NCBI GenBank assembly: GCA_963580285.1
Contig: OY757023.1
Coordinates: forward strand, 130,356,027-130,420,026
Source of the DNA: Lucinisca nassula
Lineage: Eukaryota > Mollusca > Bivalvia > Lucinida > Lucinidae
Reading direction: 5' to 3'
DNA length: 64,000 bases
Position numbers and translations under genes: made by a program. This document shows, piece after piece, positions 11,721 through 22,369 of the stretch. Within the stretch, counting starts at the first letter, position 1; every line of letters begins with the position of its first letter. The notes beneath the pieces are model-generated. The model did no database searches. It was not told the DNA's origin and was given only the letters and a program-made list of their open reading frames with translations.

Positions 11721-14700
11721 AGCAAATACTGAATTTCTTCTTTAAGATTTTTCTGTTTTATAGGATTCATCCTGTATGGGTGTTGTTTTACATGTTTAGA
11801 CCCATTTATGTCCACATCGTTAAATATTTTGTCTGTCCGTGTTGGAATGTCAGGAAATAATTGTTCATATTCAATAATCAGCTGTTTCAGTTCATTCCGC
11901 TGATTTGGCTCTAGATGTGACAGTTTCTGGTCAAGATTCCGTAGAATGTCAGAATTCTGAAGTTTTGATGATGTGGGATCCGACTTCACTGAATTAATAT
12001 CCTCACAGTCATTGTCACATGAATTAAGTGGAACAGAGCTAACTAGATTGACTGATGTTAAAGATGTATTGTCCCTATCTATGTATTCCTTAAGCATGTT
12101 AATATGACATAGCTGCTTTAGATTGCGCCTCCCAGGAGTGTTTATTATGTAATTTACGTCACTGATCTTTTTGTCTACAGTGTATGGACCATAATACCTG
12201 GCCTGCAATGATTTTCCTGGAATAGGCAAAAGAGCTAGTACCTTATCACCTGGTTTAAAATTCCTTTCTTTTGTCCCTATGTCATATAGCTGTTTCATTT
12301 TCCTTTGGACTGACTGAAGATTGGTCCGAGCAGCCTCACAAGCTTTTGAAAGTCTAGTTTTGAAATCAGACACATACTGAAGTAAATTCAGGGAGGTGTC
12401 ATCATTGGAGAGAAATTTCTCTTTGAGAAGTTTCAAAGGACCACGAACAGTATGGCCAAATACTAATTCAAATGGACTGAAGCCAAGAGATTCTTGCACA
12501 GATTCTCTAACAGCAAATAAAAGGAGATGGATGCCTTCATCCCAATCCTTCTCTGTGTCAAAGCAATATGATCTTATCATGTTTTTCAAGGTTTGATGGA
12601 ATCTTTCAAGGGCGCCTTGACTTTCAGGATGATAGGCTGATGACTTATACTGTACAATGCCAAGTTCATGCATTACTTGTTGAAATATTCCAGACATAAA
12701 ATTTGAGCCTTGGTCTGACTGAATAGATTTAGGAAGCCCAACAAATGTGAAAAACTTCACTAAGGCCTTGACGATTGTCTTAGTTTTGATATTTCTTAAA
12801 GGAATGGCTTCAGGAAAACGTGTGGAAGCACACATAATAGTCAATAGATATTCACAACCAGACTTTGTTCTGGGCAAGGGACCCACACAGTCTATAATTA
12901 TTTGACTGAAAGGTTCATCAAAAGCAGGTATTGGCTGCAAATGAGCCTTAGGTATAGTCTGATTGGGTTTTCCTACCATTTGGCATGTATGGCAGGACCT
13001 ACAATGCTGAGAAACATCTGATTTTAACCCAGGCCAGTAAAAATGATTAAGAATCTTGTGATAGGTTTTATTTACACCTAAATGTCCTGACATTGGAGTT
13101 TCATGTGCCAAGTTTAATATTTCAGGACGGTAAATCCGTGGAACCACTATCTGATGGTTGACAGTCCACTCGTCTTCTGCTGAGACGTCTGGTGGACGCC
13201 ATTTTCTCATAAGAATGTCATTTTTGACATAATAACAGACTGGGACCTGAGATACTTCCTGCTCATCTAAGGCCCTTTGAAATAAAGGCGAAATTTCAGG
13301 ATCCTTATGCTGTTCTATAGCTAGTTGAGACCCAGACATTATGTCATGGCCTAGATCTAAAGATGAGTTATTCTCATGAAAATCTGTCTGCTTATCAGGC
13401 AGGCTTGAAGACAGAGACCTTGTTATCTCGTCATTAAAAGACTGACCCAAAAAGGTATCAGTTAAATCAAAATCCTGTTTCCCATCAGTTTGCTTGGCCT
13501 TACGTGCCATCGCCCTTGTGACTGCACAAGATGGATAAAGATCAGGAATTTCCTGCTCAATGGGATCAGGCGGTTGGTCTATGCAAGGATTAGTAGTCAA
13601 AAGTGGGTTTACCACAACCTTATCTCCAGCTAAGTCATTGCCTAGCAACAAATGAACACCTTTAAAAGGTAAAGAAGGTCTAATACCAACAGCCACTGAA
13701 CCAGATACCAAGTCTGATGACAAATAAACGTTATGGAGCGGAACATTGACAAATCCACATTCCACACCCTGAATAAGGACACTTTGGCCCAAAGAAGTCT
13801 TCTCAGAAAAAGGCAGAGTATCTGCAAGAATAAGAGATTGAGAAGCTCCAGTATCTCGTAAGATTTTAATAGGGGTAGGATGGGCATAACTGTCACCATT
13901 TAGTGACACAAAACCATCTGATAAGAATGGTTCATAACACTCCATAACTGTATCAGTCTCAGATAATTTGGTATCAGAAAGAGTTTCCTCCCTTACACAA
14001 GACTGTGGTTTTGGCCTTATAGAAGTCAAGCCTGTAGGCTTAAGTTCCTCTTGTCTTTCTCTTTCTTTCCTTCGCTTTAATTTTAAACACTCAGAGATCA
14101 AATGACCTGTATTTTTACAATAATAACAAACTACTTGAGATTGAGATAAGGGATTCTGGTCTTTGTTTTCACCAGAAGGTTTGGGAAAATTTGGGCTTCT
14201 GTTTTCACCAGAAGGTTTGGAAGGATTCTGGCTTTTATTTTCACCAGAAAGTTTGGGCATAGTACTAGATGTATGGCTATAACTACCAGAAGGATTACTG
14301 GGATAGAATCTTGGACCTGTCTGTGGATTATAAGGTTTTCGAGGATAAGGCCTGTTCACAAATGAGACTTTATGAGTCAAAGCATAATCATCTGCCAAAC
14401 GAGAAGCTTCCTCCAAAGTTTCAACCTGTCTCTCATCGAGAAAAGATTTAATGTCTGAATTTATGCACCGTTTGAACTCTTCAACAAGGACGAGCTGTCT
14501 AAGTTTTTCATGATCAGAGCCTACTTTTTTAGAAGAACACCACCTATCAAATAGCTGTTCTTTGGTTCGAGCAAATTCTACATGGGTCTGGGAAATTTCT
14601 TTTTTGCAATTCCTAAATTTCTGCCTGTAAGCCTCAGGGACCAACTCATATGCTTTAAGAATAAGCTCCTTAACCAGATCATAGTCTGAGCTTTGCTCGA

Positions 14701-15433
14701 CAGTCAGCTGAGTGTAAATGTCTCGAGCCTTTCCGACAACAACGCTTTGCAAAAGTAAGGTCCAATGCTCTTTTGGCCATTTTAAATTTTCTGCAACTTT
14801 TTCAAAATGCAAAAAATACGTATCTACCTCTTTTTCTTGAAATGGAGGAACTAATCTGATGTGCTTTGTGGCATCAAAGTAACTACCAGAGTCAAAAACA
14901 GAGGTATGTTTCACCCTATCTTGACCCTGGAGTTCCATTTCCTTCAATCTTAACTGAAACTGCCTTTCCCTTTCTTTTTCTTCAATACTATATCTCATTT
15001 TTTCCTTTTCCAACTCAATCCGTTCTTCTTTTTCTAATTTTTCTTTCTGAAGGCGTTCCTCCATTTCTCTTTTTTCCCTTTCCATTTCTAATTTTTCCAT
15101 CTGCATTTGTCTCTGCATTTCTCTTTCTTTTTCCTTTTCTCTTTCTTCCATTTCTAATCTTAACTTCTCTAATTCAATTTGCCTTCCTATTTCAATTTGT
15201 CTCATTTGCAATTCAGTATGTGAAACCATAATGAGAGACAAAGCAGATGGATCAAAAAGTTCTTCATCAACAAAAAACTGTACCAAAACATTCTTGATTT
15301 CATGTTTTTTCATGCTTGTTTTGACAGCAGTGACCCCATAATGGGAAGCAATATCTAGCAAATCTGTTCTTTTGGCCAGATTAAACAACTCCTGAGTAGG
15401 CTGAGCCAAAAAGCTTCTCAAATCAAACGACAT
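11651..15433 (-). CDS. Gag-protease-integrase polyprotein (RT truncated), 1260 aa
   Basis: Polyprotein of a Ty3/gypsy-type retrotransposon. The start is the ATG at 15431-15433, 261 nt after the primer site. Domains in order (approximate residues): 75-170, a highly charged E/K/R coiled coil; 190-370, capsid-like gag containing WPKEHWTLLLQSVVVGKA; ~434, a CCHC zinc knuckle CYYCKNTGHLISEC; ~529, an aspartic protease DTGAS; ~780-816, the integrase H2C2 zinc finger ending HCRSCHTCQ; ~847-940, the catalytic integrase core with D in IIIDCVGPL, D in QSDQGSN and E in GALERF, 35 residues between the last two; ~1079, a GPY/F module (ARYYGPYTV); ~1180-1250, the N-terminal end of RT. The frame is lost inside RT (LLDNDW, then a short out-of-frame tail). 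GmrI-type gag capsid is the published source of the vertebrate SCAN domain, and this gag looks comparable, which is an inference. Confidence 0.93.
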   Translation of the reverse strand: MSFDLRSFLAQPTQELFNLAKRTDLLDIASHYGVTAVKTSMKKHEIKNVLVQFFVDEELFDPSALSLIMVSHTELQMRQIEIGRQIELEKLRLEMEEREKEKEREMQRQMQMEKLEMEREKREMEERLQKEKLEKEERIELEKEKMRYSIEEKERERQFQLRLKEMELQGQDRVKHTSVFDSGSYFDATKHIRLVPPFQEKEVDTYFLHFEKVAENLKWPKEHWTLLLQSVVVGKARDIYTQLTVEQSSDYDLVKELILKAYELVPEAYRQKFRNCKKEISQTHVEFARTKEQLFDRWCSSKKVGSDHEKLRQLVLVEEFKRCINSDIKSFLDERQVETLEEASRLADDYALTHKVSFVNRPYPRKPYNPQTGPRFYPSNPSGSYSHTSSTMPKLSGENKSQNPSKPSGENRSPNFPKPSGENKDQNPLSQSQVVCYYCKNTGHLISECLKLKRRKERERQEELKPTGLTSIRPKPQSCVREETLSDTKLSETDTVMECYEPFLSDGFVSLNGDSYAHPTPIKILRDTGASQSLILADTLPFSEKTSLGQSVLIQGVECGFVNVPLHNVYLSSDLVSGSVAVGIRPSLPFKGVHLLLGNDLAGDKVVVNPLLTTNPCIDQPPDPIEQEIPDLYPSCAVTRAMARKAKQTDGKQDFDLTDTFLGQSFNDEITRSLSSSLPDKQTDFHENNSSLDLGHDIMSGSQLAIEQHKDPEISPLFQRALDEQEVSQVPVCYYVKNDILMRKWRPPDVSAEDEWTVNHQIVVPRIYRPEILNLAHETPMSGHLGVNKTYHKILNHFYWPGLKSDVSQHCRSCHTCQMVGKPNQTIPKAHLQPIPAFDEPFSQIIIDCVGPLPRTKSGCEYLLTIMCASTRFPEAIPLRNIKTKTIVKALVKFFTFVGLPKSIQSDQGSNFMSGIFQQVMHELGIVQYKSSAYHPESQGALERFHQTLKNMIRSYCFDTEKDWDEGIHLLLFAVRESVQESLGFSPFELVFGHTVRGPLKLLKEKFLSNDDTSLNLLQYVSDFKTRLSKACEAARTNLQSVQRKMKQLYDIGTKERNFKPGDKVLALLPIPGKSLQARYYGPYTVDKKISDVNYIINTPGRRNLKQLCHINMLKEYIDRDNTSLTSVNLVSSVPLNSCDNDCEDINSVKSDPTSSKLQNSDILRNLDQKLSHLEPNQRNELKQLIIEYEQLFPDIPTRTDKIFNDVDINGSKHVKQHPYRMNPIKQKNLKEEIQYLLDNDWNGVLLVFLYQNMKGQKCL

Positions 15434-15694
15434 GTTTGCTTTTTGTTTGTTTTAAAAAGTATTTATGGAAATACAGATTGAGGTTAATTTTACAAATGAC
15501 AAGCCCAACGAGAATTTCACATGAAATGACAAGTACTATTTCACCTGAAATGACAGTTCACATGAAATGACAATCCCCTATATGCCTATAGGGAAATACC
15601 AATCCTGTGAAGCAACTGCAAAATCTATTTGATAAAAAATGACAATTACCTGCGTCACATGAAATGTCGGTTTTAAAATGCTTAAAATGGTTTT
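15434..15694 (-). other. 5' leader of the LTR element with ATGAAATGACA repeats
   Basis: Untranslated leader between primer site and gag start. It contains about four copies of ATGAAATGACA or ACCTGAAATGACA (15515-15575 and near 15658) and short palindromes (TATGCCTATAGG). A packaging or translation role is possible but not shown. Confidence 0.6.
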
Positions 15695-15712
15695 ATCCCG
15701 GACGAGCCCCCA
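15695..15712 (-). promoter_or_regulatory. Primer-binding site, tRNA-Pro type
   Basis: Minus strand TGGGGGCTCGTCCGGGAT, an 18-base match to the standard proline-tRNA primer site also used by murine gammaretroviruses. It lies five bases inside the 5' LTR. Confidence 0.92.
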
Positions 15713-15717
15713 ATTTC

Positions 15718-16269
15718 TGTTACGAGCCAAGCGTAGCAGAAAGAAAAAGCAAACAAGCCTTTTGGAAAAATTTAACAAAATTTATTTACAAGTTAACTTT
15801 AACCTGTAGAAGTAAGAAAACTAAATGTACTTAGCTCTTAATGAAATATCCTGAATGAATCTATTTTCCTTGATCCCACAGAATTCACAGTCCAAAATGA
15901 AAAGTAATATCCTTTAACAATCCAACACAGAATTTAGAAATAACTTTCCTTATAAGCCCAAACATCAAACTCCAAAGTCTGACTCAATGAGAAAAATCAA
16001 GCTCTTTTATAGACCCTAAGATTTCTCTAGAACATTCCAGAGGGCTGTGGAATAAGATGAGGTAATTTTCTAAAAATAATGCAACCCAGAACTTTCTGGA
16101 AGGTTCTGAAGTACTTTCCCTTGTAAACATGTTGTTTACAAAAATGAAATTAATCTGTGACTCAGTTTTCTAGAATCTTCTATAAGAAGATTAACAAGAT
16201 ATTTATAGCACTATTAGGTCACAGTGGGGTGCAAGTGGGAATCAGAAAAATAAATTCTTATGCATAACA
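15718..16269 (-). repeat. 5' LTR of the retrotransposon
   Basis: 552 bp. On the minus strand it contains a TATA box (TATAAAAG, 16004-16011) and an AATAAA signal (15781-15786), placed as expected for U3 and R/U5. It is followed by the primer-binding site. Confidence 0.95.
16004..16011 (-). promoter_or_regulatory. LTR TATA box
   Basis: TATAAAAG on the minus strand inside the 5' LTR, about 220 bases upstream of the AATAAA at 15781-15786. Confidence 0.65.
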
Positions 16270-16364
16270 GTTGTCCTGTTTTCGCCCAACTCTGATTAAC
16301 GATTGGCTTCATATAAGTAGTGAAATAATCTTAAGAGGGCTGTAAAACCAAAGTCAAAAAAAAG
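16270..16364 (+). mobile_element. SINE (GGCCTAGTGGATAAG family), 3' half
   Basis: Continuation of the SINE started at 10566: TCCTGTTTTCGCCCAACTCT, then AGAGGGCTGTAAAACC and an A-rich tail. Confidence 0.85.
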
Positions 16365-16626
16365 GTTTAGCCTTATAGAGCAATATGATTTCTAAAGAGA
16401 TTATTTAAGTATATTTTCCATTTATTTTTGTGGCAATATTCGCCCATTCTCCATCTTATCACATGGGAAAAGTTTTAACAGGAATCCTAAATAGCTCTGT
16501 TAAGTAGAGGAACGATAGAGTGAAAGTGGACAAAATACTTTCCACTTTAGCTATTCTGTTATACAAATCTCTAGACATTTGGTGTTTGATAGTGTAGGCT
16601 CTGATGAAACAGGATGAAAGCAAGGG

Positions 16627-16934
16627 GTTTGTTAGTTTGTAGTGGAGTTTAACGGCCCAGTCAACACTATTTAGGTCATTTTTGAGCCGGTCAGTTTACC
16701 TATCCACACTTTCCTGAGCAGGCTTATACGTAAGCTGTTAACCAGTACAGTGCACATTCTTTCGCCAGAAACTGACAACTGCTCTTCTTGAATCAGCGGA
16801 AGGGAGAGAATGACCGTAGAAAAGATTTCATGATCAATCTCCACGAAAGAATGTTGCCGACCCCGGCGTGAGTCGAACCCGTGTCCTCCTGATCACCAGT
16901 CAGACGCGCATCCGACTGAGCCAACAAGGCCGGC
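16627..16934 (-). mobile_element. tRNA-derived SINE (GCCGGCCTCAGTGGC head)
   Basis: Minus-strand copy of the element at 9408-9716, with a 10-bp duplication AAAGCAAGGG at 16617-16626 and 16935-16944. The tRNA-like head is at the high-coordinate end. Confidence 0.88.
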
Positions 16935-17109
16935 AAAGCAAGGGTTGTTTAAAGCTTAGTTATGATCTCGGTCCTGCCCTCTGGGCTTTGTCTGAGGAAG
17001 GTGGGTGCAGTTACATGAAGGAGCAGACCAAAAGAGATAAAATCTAAAAAAAAGAACCATCCTGGAAACCATCAACAATGTGTATAGTATTTCATTCAAT
17101 CCCTATTTC

Positions 17110-18070
17110 CAAAACTAGATAGGTTGCCCAGGGACAACTTGTCAAGCCCGCTGTCTGCTTTAGAACCTATAGACATGTGAAGAACTGATTCACTCATTTA
17201 TTAGACAGAAGAGGAGCCCCGGTAACTCAGTGGGTTAAGCCCGGGCCTACTCATCTAATGGTCCAGAGTTTGATCCACACTCCAGGCAAAATCTTCTAAA
17301 CTGTAAACGGAGTTCCACTGGACACAGCCCTTCACTATCAATCTCCCATCATCATGATATGACTGTTGAAAAGGACATAAAATCACGAGTCATCCATCCA
17401 TCTATTATACAGAAGCCATGCAAACAACATCATGCTTACAGACAGCAAACTTTTTTAATATTTATGAGCCAAAAATTTCAATTTACACAAGCAAATGACC
17501 ATTTTATTGCCTGACCTTCATGTGTGACCTTGACCTTCTACTTACCTGAACAAACGTTTAAAATAAACAATTTTGCCAGATTATTTTGAAATCCATGCAT
17601 TAAATTAATGTAGAAGTTCTGACCATTTGATCAACTGAATTTCAAGTGTGACCTTGACCATCAACATATATGTACTTGAACAAATTATACTTGTCAAGGA
17701 GAACAACTGTGCACAATTACATGTATTTTGAAATAAATCTATGAATAAATGTAGCTCAGTTATGGCCCGGACACAAGCTCAATTTATGACTATTTTATCA
17801 TTTGACCTTCAAGTGTGACCTTGACATTCAACCTACCAAAACAGATGTTTCAAATGGCATTCTAATCCTCAAGGAAAGCAAATGCACCAAACTATTTTGA
17901 AATCCATGCATAAATGTAGAAGTTATGACCTGAAAACCTCAGTTCATGACCATTTCATCAATTGTGACCTTGACCTTCAACCTACATGTACCCGCTCAAC
18001 TGTTTCAAATGGCACTGCCAGTATACTCCTCAAGGAAAACAACTGTGCCATTTTTTTAAATCCATGAATA
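17110..18070 (+). repeat. Composite element with tandem TGACCTTCAA units, second copy
   Basis: Same header as at 4006 (GGTTGCCCAGGGACAACTTG) and the same tandem units (GACCTTCAAGTGTGACC, CCATGCATAAATGTAGAAGT). Interrupted by a SINE at 17212-17400. Confidence 0.75.
17212..17400 (+). mobile_element. tRNA-derived SINE (GGTAACTCAGTGGG head)
   Basis: GCCCCGGTAACTCAGTGGG is a tRNA-like 5' end with A box; AGAGTTTGATCC is the B-box position. The 3' end is GTTGAAAAGGACATAAAATC. Flanks carry similar 13-mers (TATTAGACAGAAG and TATTATACAGAAG), a diverged target duplication. Confidence 0.72.
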
Positions 18071-18400
18071 AACAAGAGGCCCATGGGCCACTACGCTCAC
18101 CAGAGCTCAGTGGAGGCACTGGCCTCTGGTAGTCATGTATTTTAACAAGAATATATATGGTTATGGGGTGGGGACCTGCATGTGTATAAGGTTTCCGAGA
18201 TATCAGGACTTTTATGAAGTGAAGGGGGTATGGCAAGGCCCAGACGCATCCCTTGGCCCCCAGGTTGTTGTCAATGAATGCGTCTTATCATAAGGAACAA
18301 GAATATATATGGTTTAGGGGTGGGGATCTGAATGGTTTCTGAGATAGATGGCCTTTTATGAAGTCGAGGGGGTGGGGCAGGGCCACAGTTAAGGCTGGCA
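18071..18400 (+). repeat. Composite repeat with ACAAGAGGCCCATGGGCC header
   Basis: Header ACAAGAGGCCCATGGGCC followed by GCTCACCAGAGC, then one or two units (ATATATATGGTTATGGGGTG, AAGTGAAGGGGGTATGGC). Related to the longer block at 34999-36512, which lies in the other orientation. Confidence 0.65.
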
Positions 18401-19560
18401 CGATTAGGCAGATAATTTATTAATTGATCAATAAATTCCACAAGAATGATTATCAGTACTGATTTGTTTGTAATCTATTATTTGATAAGTACAATTTACT
18501 ACTCAAAGCTGTGCCTAAAATCGCTGGATCAGTGGCAAACAGTGCAGGCCCTGATGAGACGCCGCATTTTGCGGCGTCTCATCTGGGTCTACACTGTTTG
18601 TCCAGGCCTGTCTGTTCAAATATATTCTTATGGTAAAATACAACATATGCTGAGAGTCGTGCTCAGACAAAGCCAGACAGGTAAAATTATGATCAAATCT
18701 TCAGTGAAAACTAATCGATTATCGATCACAATGTAAGGACTGATAATCAATTGTCTTTTCAGCTCCGATTAGCCAGCCACAGCCACAGTGCATCCCAGGG
18801 GAATCCCAGCTTGGTGTCACTAAATGTGTCTTATCATAAGGAACAAGAATATATATTTTACGTACTCCTCTGACATTAGTGTCAAAACTGAGTACTGTCC
18901 CTTGTCCGAGGCTCATGACCAGCTTTCTCGGCAGGGCCTAAACTGCTTTTATCAATACGAGGGACTACCGCATGACGTATAGCATGTACTGCTCACCAAA
19001 GTGATATAAGCATTGCATGCACAAGCAGGGAACCAGTCCATTTAAGTACATATCTATATCTAGCTTATTTGGATGCCCAAATATGTATGTATGCAGAAAT
19101 CTTTTAAGATCGCTAGACCATTACTTTCATAATCAATTTTTAAAAACTCATAAGCTGTGCATGCAAGTGCTATTAAACTAGATACAAGAATACCAAGCTT
19201 GTCACGGCAAATAATGGGCTCTGATATACATGTGACTTCACACTTTGGTTATCTCGTACTATGGATAGCTCGGACTTTTTATCCGGTCCCGTAAGGTTCG
19301 AGATATCGAGCGTCGACTGTATACCTATATGTAAACACAGTGAGCTCCGGCCCCTGGGTCATTTTTGGCACTAGGGCTATAGTTTGAACAATCTTGGTAG
19401 AAGACTACTACAGGGATTTTGTTTGGGGCCGGACATCGGTCATAGTCCTTAAAAAAATTATGATTGTCAAAAAGATTTCAGGCCAGTCTGGACAAAATGT
19501 CCTGAAATGATTTTGGACTCTTCTTTATATCAATATTGTTTGTAAGAATCAATATTGTTA
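18401..19560. other. No gene; one hairpin element
   Basis: Apart from the hairpin at 18536-18600 no structure was recognised. The frames at 18446-18736 and 18719-18916 run through the hairpin and are not called. Confidence 0.45.
18536..18600. repeat. Short hairpin element, AAACAGTG family, best copy
   Basis: CAAACAGTGCAGGCCCTGATGAGACGCCGC pairs with GCGGCGTCTCATCTGGGTCTACACTGTTTG across a four-base loop (ATTT region). The inner 13 bp are perfect. Confidence 0.75.
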
Positions 19561-21000
19561 AACAAGAGGGCCATGATGGCCCTGGATCGCTCACCTGATC
19601 CATAGAGTAACAAGTGGGCCCTGGGGAGGGCCATTATTGACCCCAGGGTAATAATGTGCATAATGTTGAGGGAGGTCTAAAAAGGTGAAGATTGATACCA
19701 AATATCAACAAAGGCTATAATTTGAACAATCTTGGCAAAGGTCCACTAGATGAAGCTACACACCAAACATTAAAGAACCGGGCCTTGCAGTTTCAGAGAA
19801 GAAGATTTTCAAAGATAATCTCTATATAAACCTATGTAAAATGTAAAACCAAAGGGCCCGGGGGGTGTGGGGGGGATGGCATTTGTGGCCTCAGGGCTAT
19901 CATTTAAACAATCTTGCTTGGGGCCCGCTAGATGAAGCTCCATACCAAATATCAAAGACATGGGCCTTGCAGTTTCAGAGAAGAAGATTTTTAAAGAATT
20001 CCCTATATAGTCTATGTAAAACCAAAGGGTCTCGGGCGGGGGCATTTTTGGACCATGAGCTTTAATTTGAACACCAAATATCAAAAACCTAAGCCTTGTG
20101 GTTTCATAGAAGAAGATTTTGGAAGATTTTCCCTATATAAGTCTATGTAAAACCAAAGGGCCACGAGGCGGGGGCATTTTTGGTCTCAGGGCTATAATTG
20201 GAACAATCTTGGTAGAGAACCACTAGCTGAAGCTTCATACCAAATATCAAAGACCTAAGCCTTGTGGTTTCAGAGGAGAAGATTTTTCAAGATTTTCCCT
20301 ATATAAGTCTATGCAAAACCACAGGGCCCCGGAGCGGGGACATTTTTTGCCCTAGGGCTATAATTTGAACAATCTTGGTAGAGGTCCACTAGATGATGCT
20401 TCATACAAAATGGCAAAGACCTGGACCTTGCAGTTTCAGAGAAGAAGATTTTTAAAGATATTCCCTATATAAGCCCATGTAAAACCAAAGGGCCCCGGGG
20501 CGGGGGGATTTTTGGCCCCAGCACTATAATTTGAACAATCTTGGTAGGGGTCCACTAGATGACGCTTCATACCAAATATCAAAGACCTGGGCCTTGTTGT
20601 TTCAGAGAAGAAGATTTTTTATGTTTTCGGTAAAAAAATCTATTTTTGGCTCCTGTGACCTATATGTGCAATGGACCGGAACCATTTGAACAAATTTGAA
20701 AGGGGACAACCTAAGGATCATTCCTGTGAGTGAGTGAGTATTTGAGTTTTACGTCCCACCAACAGCTAAGGTCATACGGAGACGGGACCTCGGTTTAAAG
20801 ACTCATCCGAAAGTCTGGAGAAGCCCGGGATCGATCCTGCGATCCCTGGTTTACAAGGCGAGAAGCGTAAACACTACACCACGGAGGCTTCTATCATTCC
20901 TGTGAAGTTTGGTCCAAATCCAATCAGTGGTTTAGGAGGAGATGTCGTTTGAAGAAATTGTTTACGCACGGATGACAGACAAAAAGTGATCCTAATATAA
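19561..21000 (+). mobile_element. Composite element E1 with ~167-bp core array
   Basis: Header ACAAGAGGGCCATGATGGCCC followed by GGATCGCTCACCTGATCC, then tandem degenerate ~167-bp units. It ends in the AAGTGATCC region without the terminal hairpin, directly against element E2. A SINE is inserted at 20730-20892. Confidence 0.75.
20730..20892 (-). mobile_element. tRNA-derived SINE (GTGAGT-tailed family)
   Basis: 13-bp duplication ATCATTCCTGTGA at 20717-20729 and 20893-20905. Minus-strand B-box match GATCGATCC and A-box-like GGTGTAGTGT. Confidence 0.85.
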
Positions 21001-21802
21001 AACACAAGAGGGCCACGATGGCCCTGGATCGCCCACCTGATCCATAGTGTAACAAGTTGGCCCCAGAGAGGGCCATTATTGGCCCCAGGGCTTTAATGTG
21101 CATAATGTTGAGGGAGGTCTGAAAGGTGAAGCTTCATACCAAACATCAACAAAGGCTATAATTTGAACAATCTTGGCAAAGGTCCACTAGATGAAGCTAC
21201 ACATCAAATATCAAAGACCTGGGCCTTGCGGTTTGAGAGAAGAAGATTTTTTTTAAAGATATTCCCAACATAAGCCTATGCAAAACCAAATGGCCCCGGG
21301 GCTATATAAATCTATGTAAAACCAAAGGGCCCCGGGGTGGGGGCATTTGTGGCCCCAGAGCTATAATTTGAACAATCTTGGTAGAGGTCCATTAGATGAA
21401 GCTTCATACCAAATTTCAAAGTCCTTACCCTTGTTGTTTCAGAGAAGAAGATTTTTAAAGATTATCCCTATATAAGCCTATGTAAAACCAAAGGGCCACT
21501 TTTGGCCCCAGCACTATAATTTGAATCATCTTGGTAGGGGTCCTTTAGAAGAAGCTTCATACCAAATATAAAAGACCTAGGACTTGTGGTTTCAGAGAAG
21601 AAGATTTTTAAAGATTTTCGCTATATAAGTCTATGTAAAACCAAAAGGCCCTGGAGCAGGGGCATTTTTGGCCCAAGGGCTATAATTTGATAATTTGAAC
21701 AATCTTGGTAGGGGTCCACTAGATGAAGCTTCATACCAAATATCAAAGTCCTGGGCCTTGCGGTTTCAGAAAAGAAGATTTTTAAAGATTTTCCCTATAT
21801 AA

Positions 21803-22369
21803 AAAGTAGAAGTAAAACAAAGATCAGGAAATGATACAATTAACTTACTCCATCCATAAAAGACACCAAAGGGAAAGAAATACAAACATTAAGCGACCAG
21901 ACCATAATGGAAACCTAAACAAAGGAAGGCCATACGGACAGTTACTTTCCCACAAAATGGCCATATGGCCATCCAAAATTAAAAGACACAAGTGATACAC
22001 ACAGTAAGTAACAAACAACAACATAAATAAATCGCCACAGAAGTGCCGCCTTGGAACGGTCAGTGGAAGATTTCCACTGGGGGGCTTAAATCGATTTTAC
22101 GTGGCCACAATCCTCGCCCTTACTTCCGTCGCGATTTAGACAAATAATTTGTTCAGTCCGCATGAAGGCCTCCTAACTCATCAGTGCAACATCTCCGTGA
22201 ACACAGAAATCAAAGAACCACAGAGGTGAGACAACGGTGAGGACTCGACAGCAAGAAACCTCTGAAATGCTGGAGCAAAAGAAAACCAACAGTTAGACTC
22301 CGATGAGTCCGACCAGAGACAGAGCATCAGGCACCAACCAACATTATCTCTTTAATTTTCAATAAGCCT
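21803..22369 (-). other. 3' untranslated region of the Penelope-like element
   Basis: No ORF. It contains a small perfect hairpin (GACTC, loop CGAT, GAGTC, near 22300) and GGCCATATGGCC near 21958. A hammerhead ribozyme core was looked for and not found. Confidence 0.5.

Larger units (their letters stand above)
10694..16269 (-). mobile_element. LTR retrotransposon, integrase-before-RT Ty3/gypsy (GmrI-like)
   Basis: Complete 5576-bp element with 552-bp LTRs (TGTTACG...GCATAACA), a 4-bp target duplication GTTG, a proline-tRNA primer site, a polypurine tract, and one long gag-protease-integrase-(RT) ORF. Ty3/gypsy elements normally have RT before integrase. The order seen here matches the GmrI group, which has a copia-like pol order. 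The LTRs differ at one base by eye (C at 11114, A in the other LTR), which indicates a recent insertion. The RT core and most of RNase H are deleted or frameshifted, so this copy cannot supply its own RT. Confidence 0.9.

Noticed and set aside
22290..22320. Hammerhead ribozyme in the 3' region of the Penelope-like element
   Set aside because: A GACTC/GAGTC hairpin and a CTGATG word exist, but the GAAA core and the third helix are missing.
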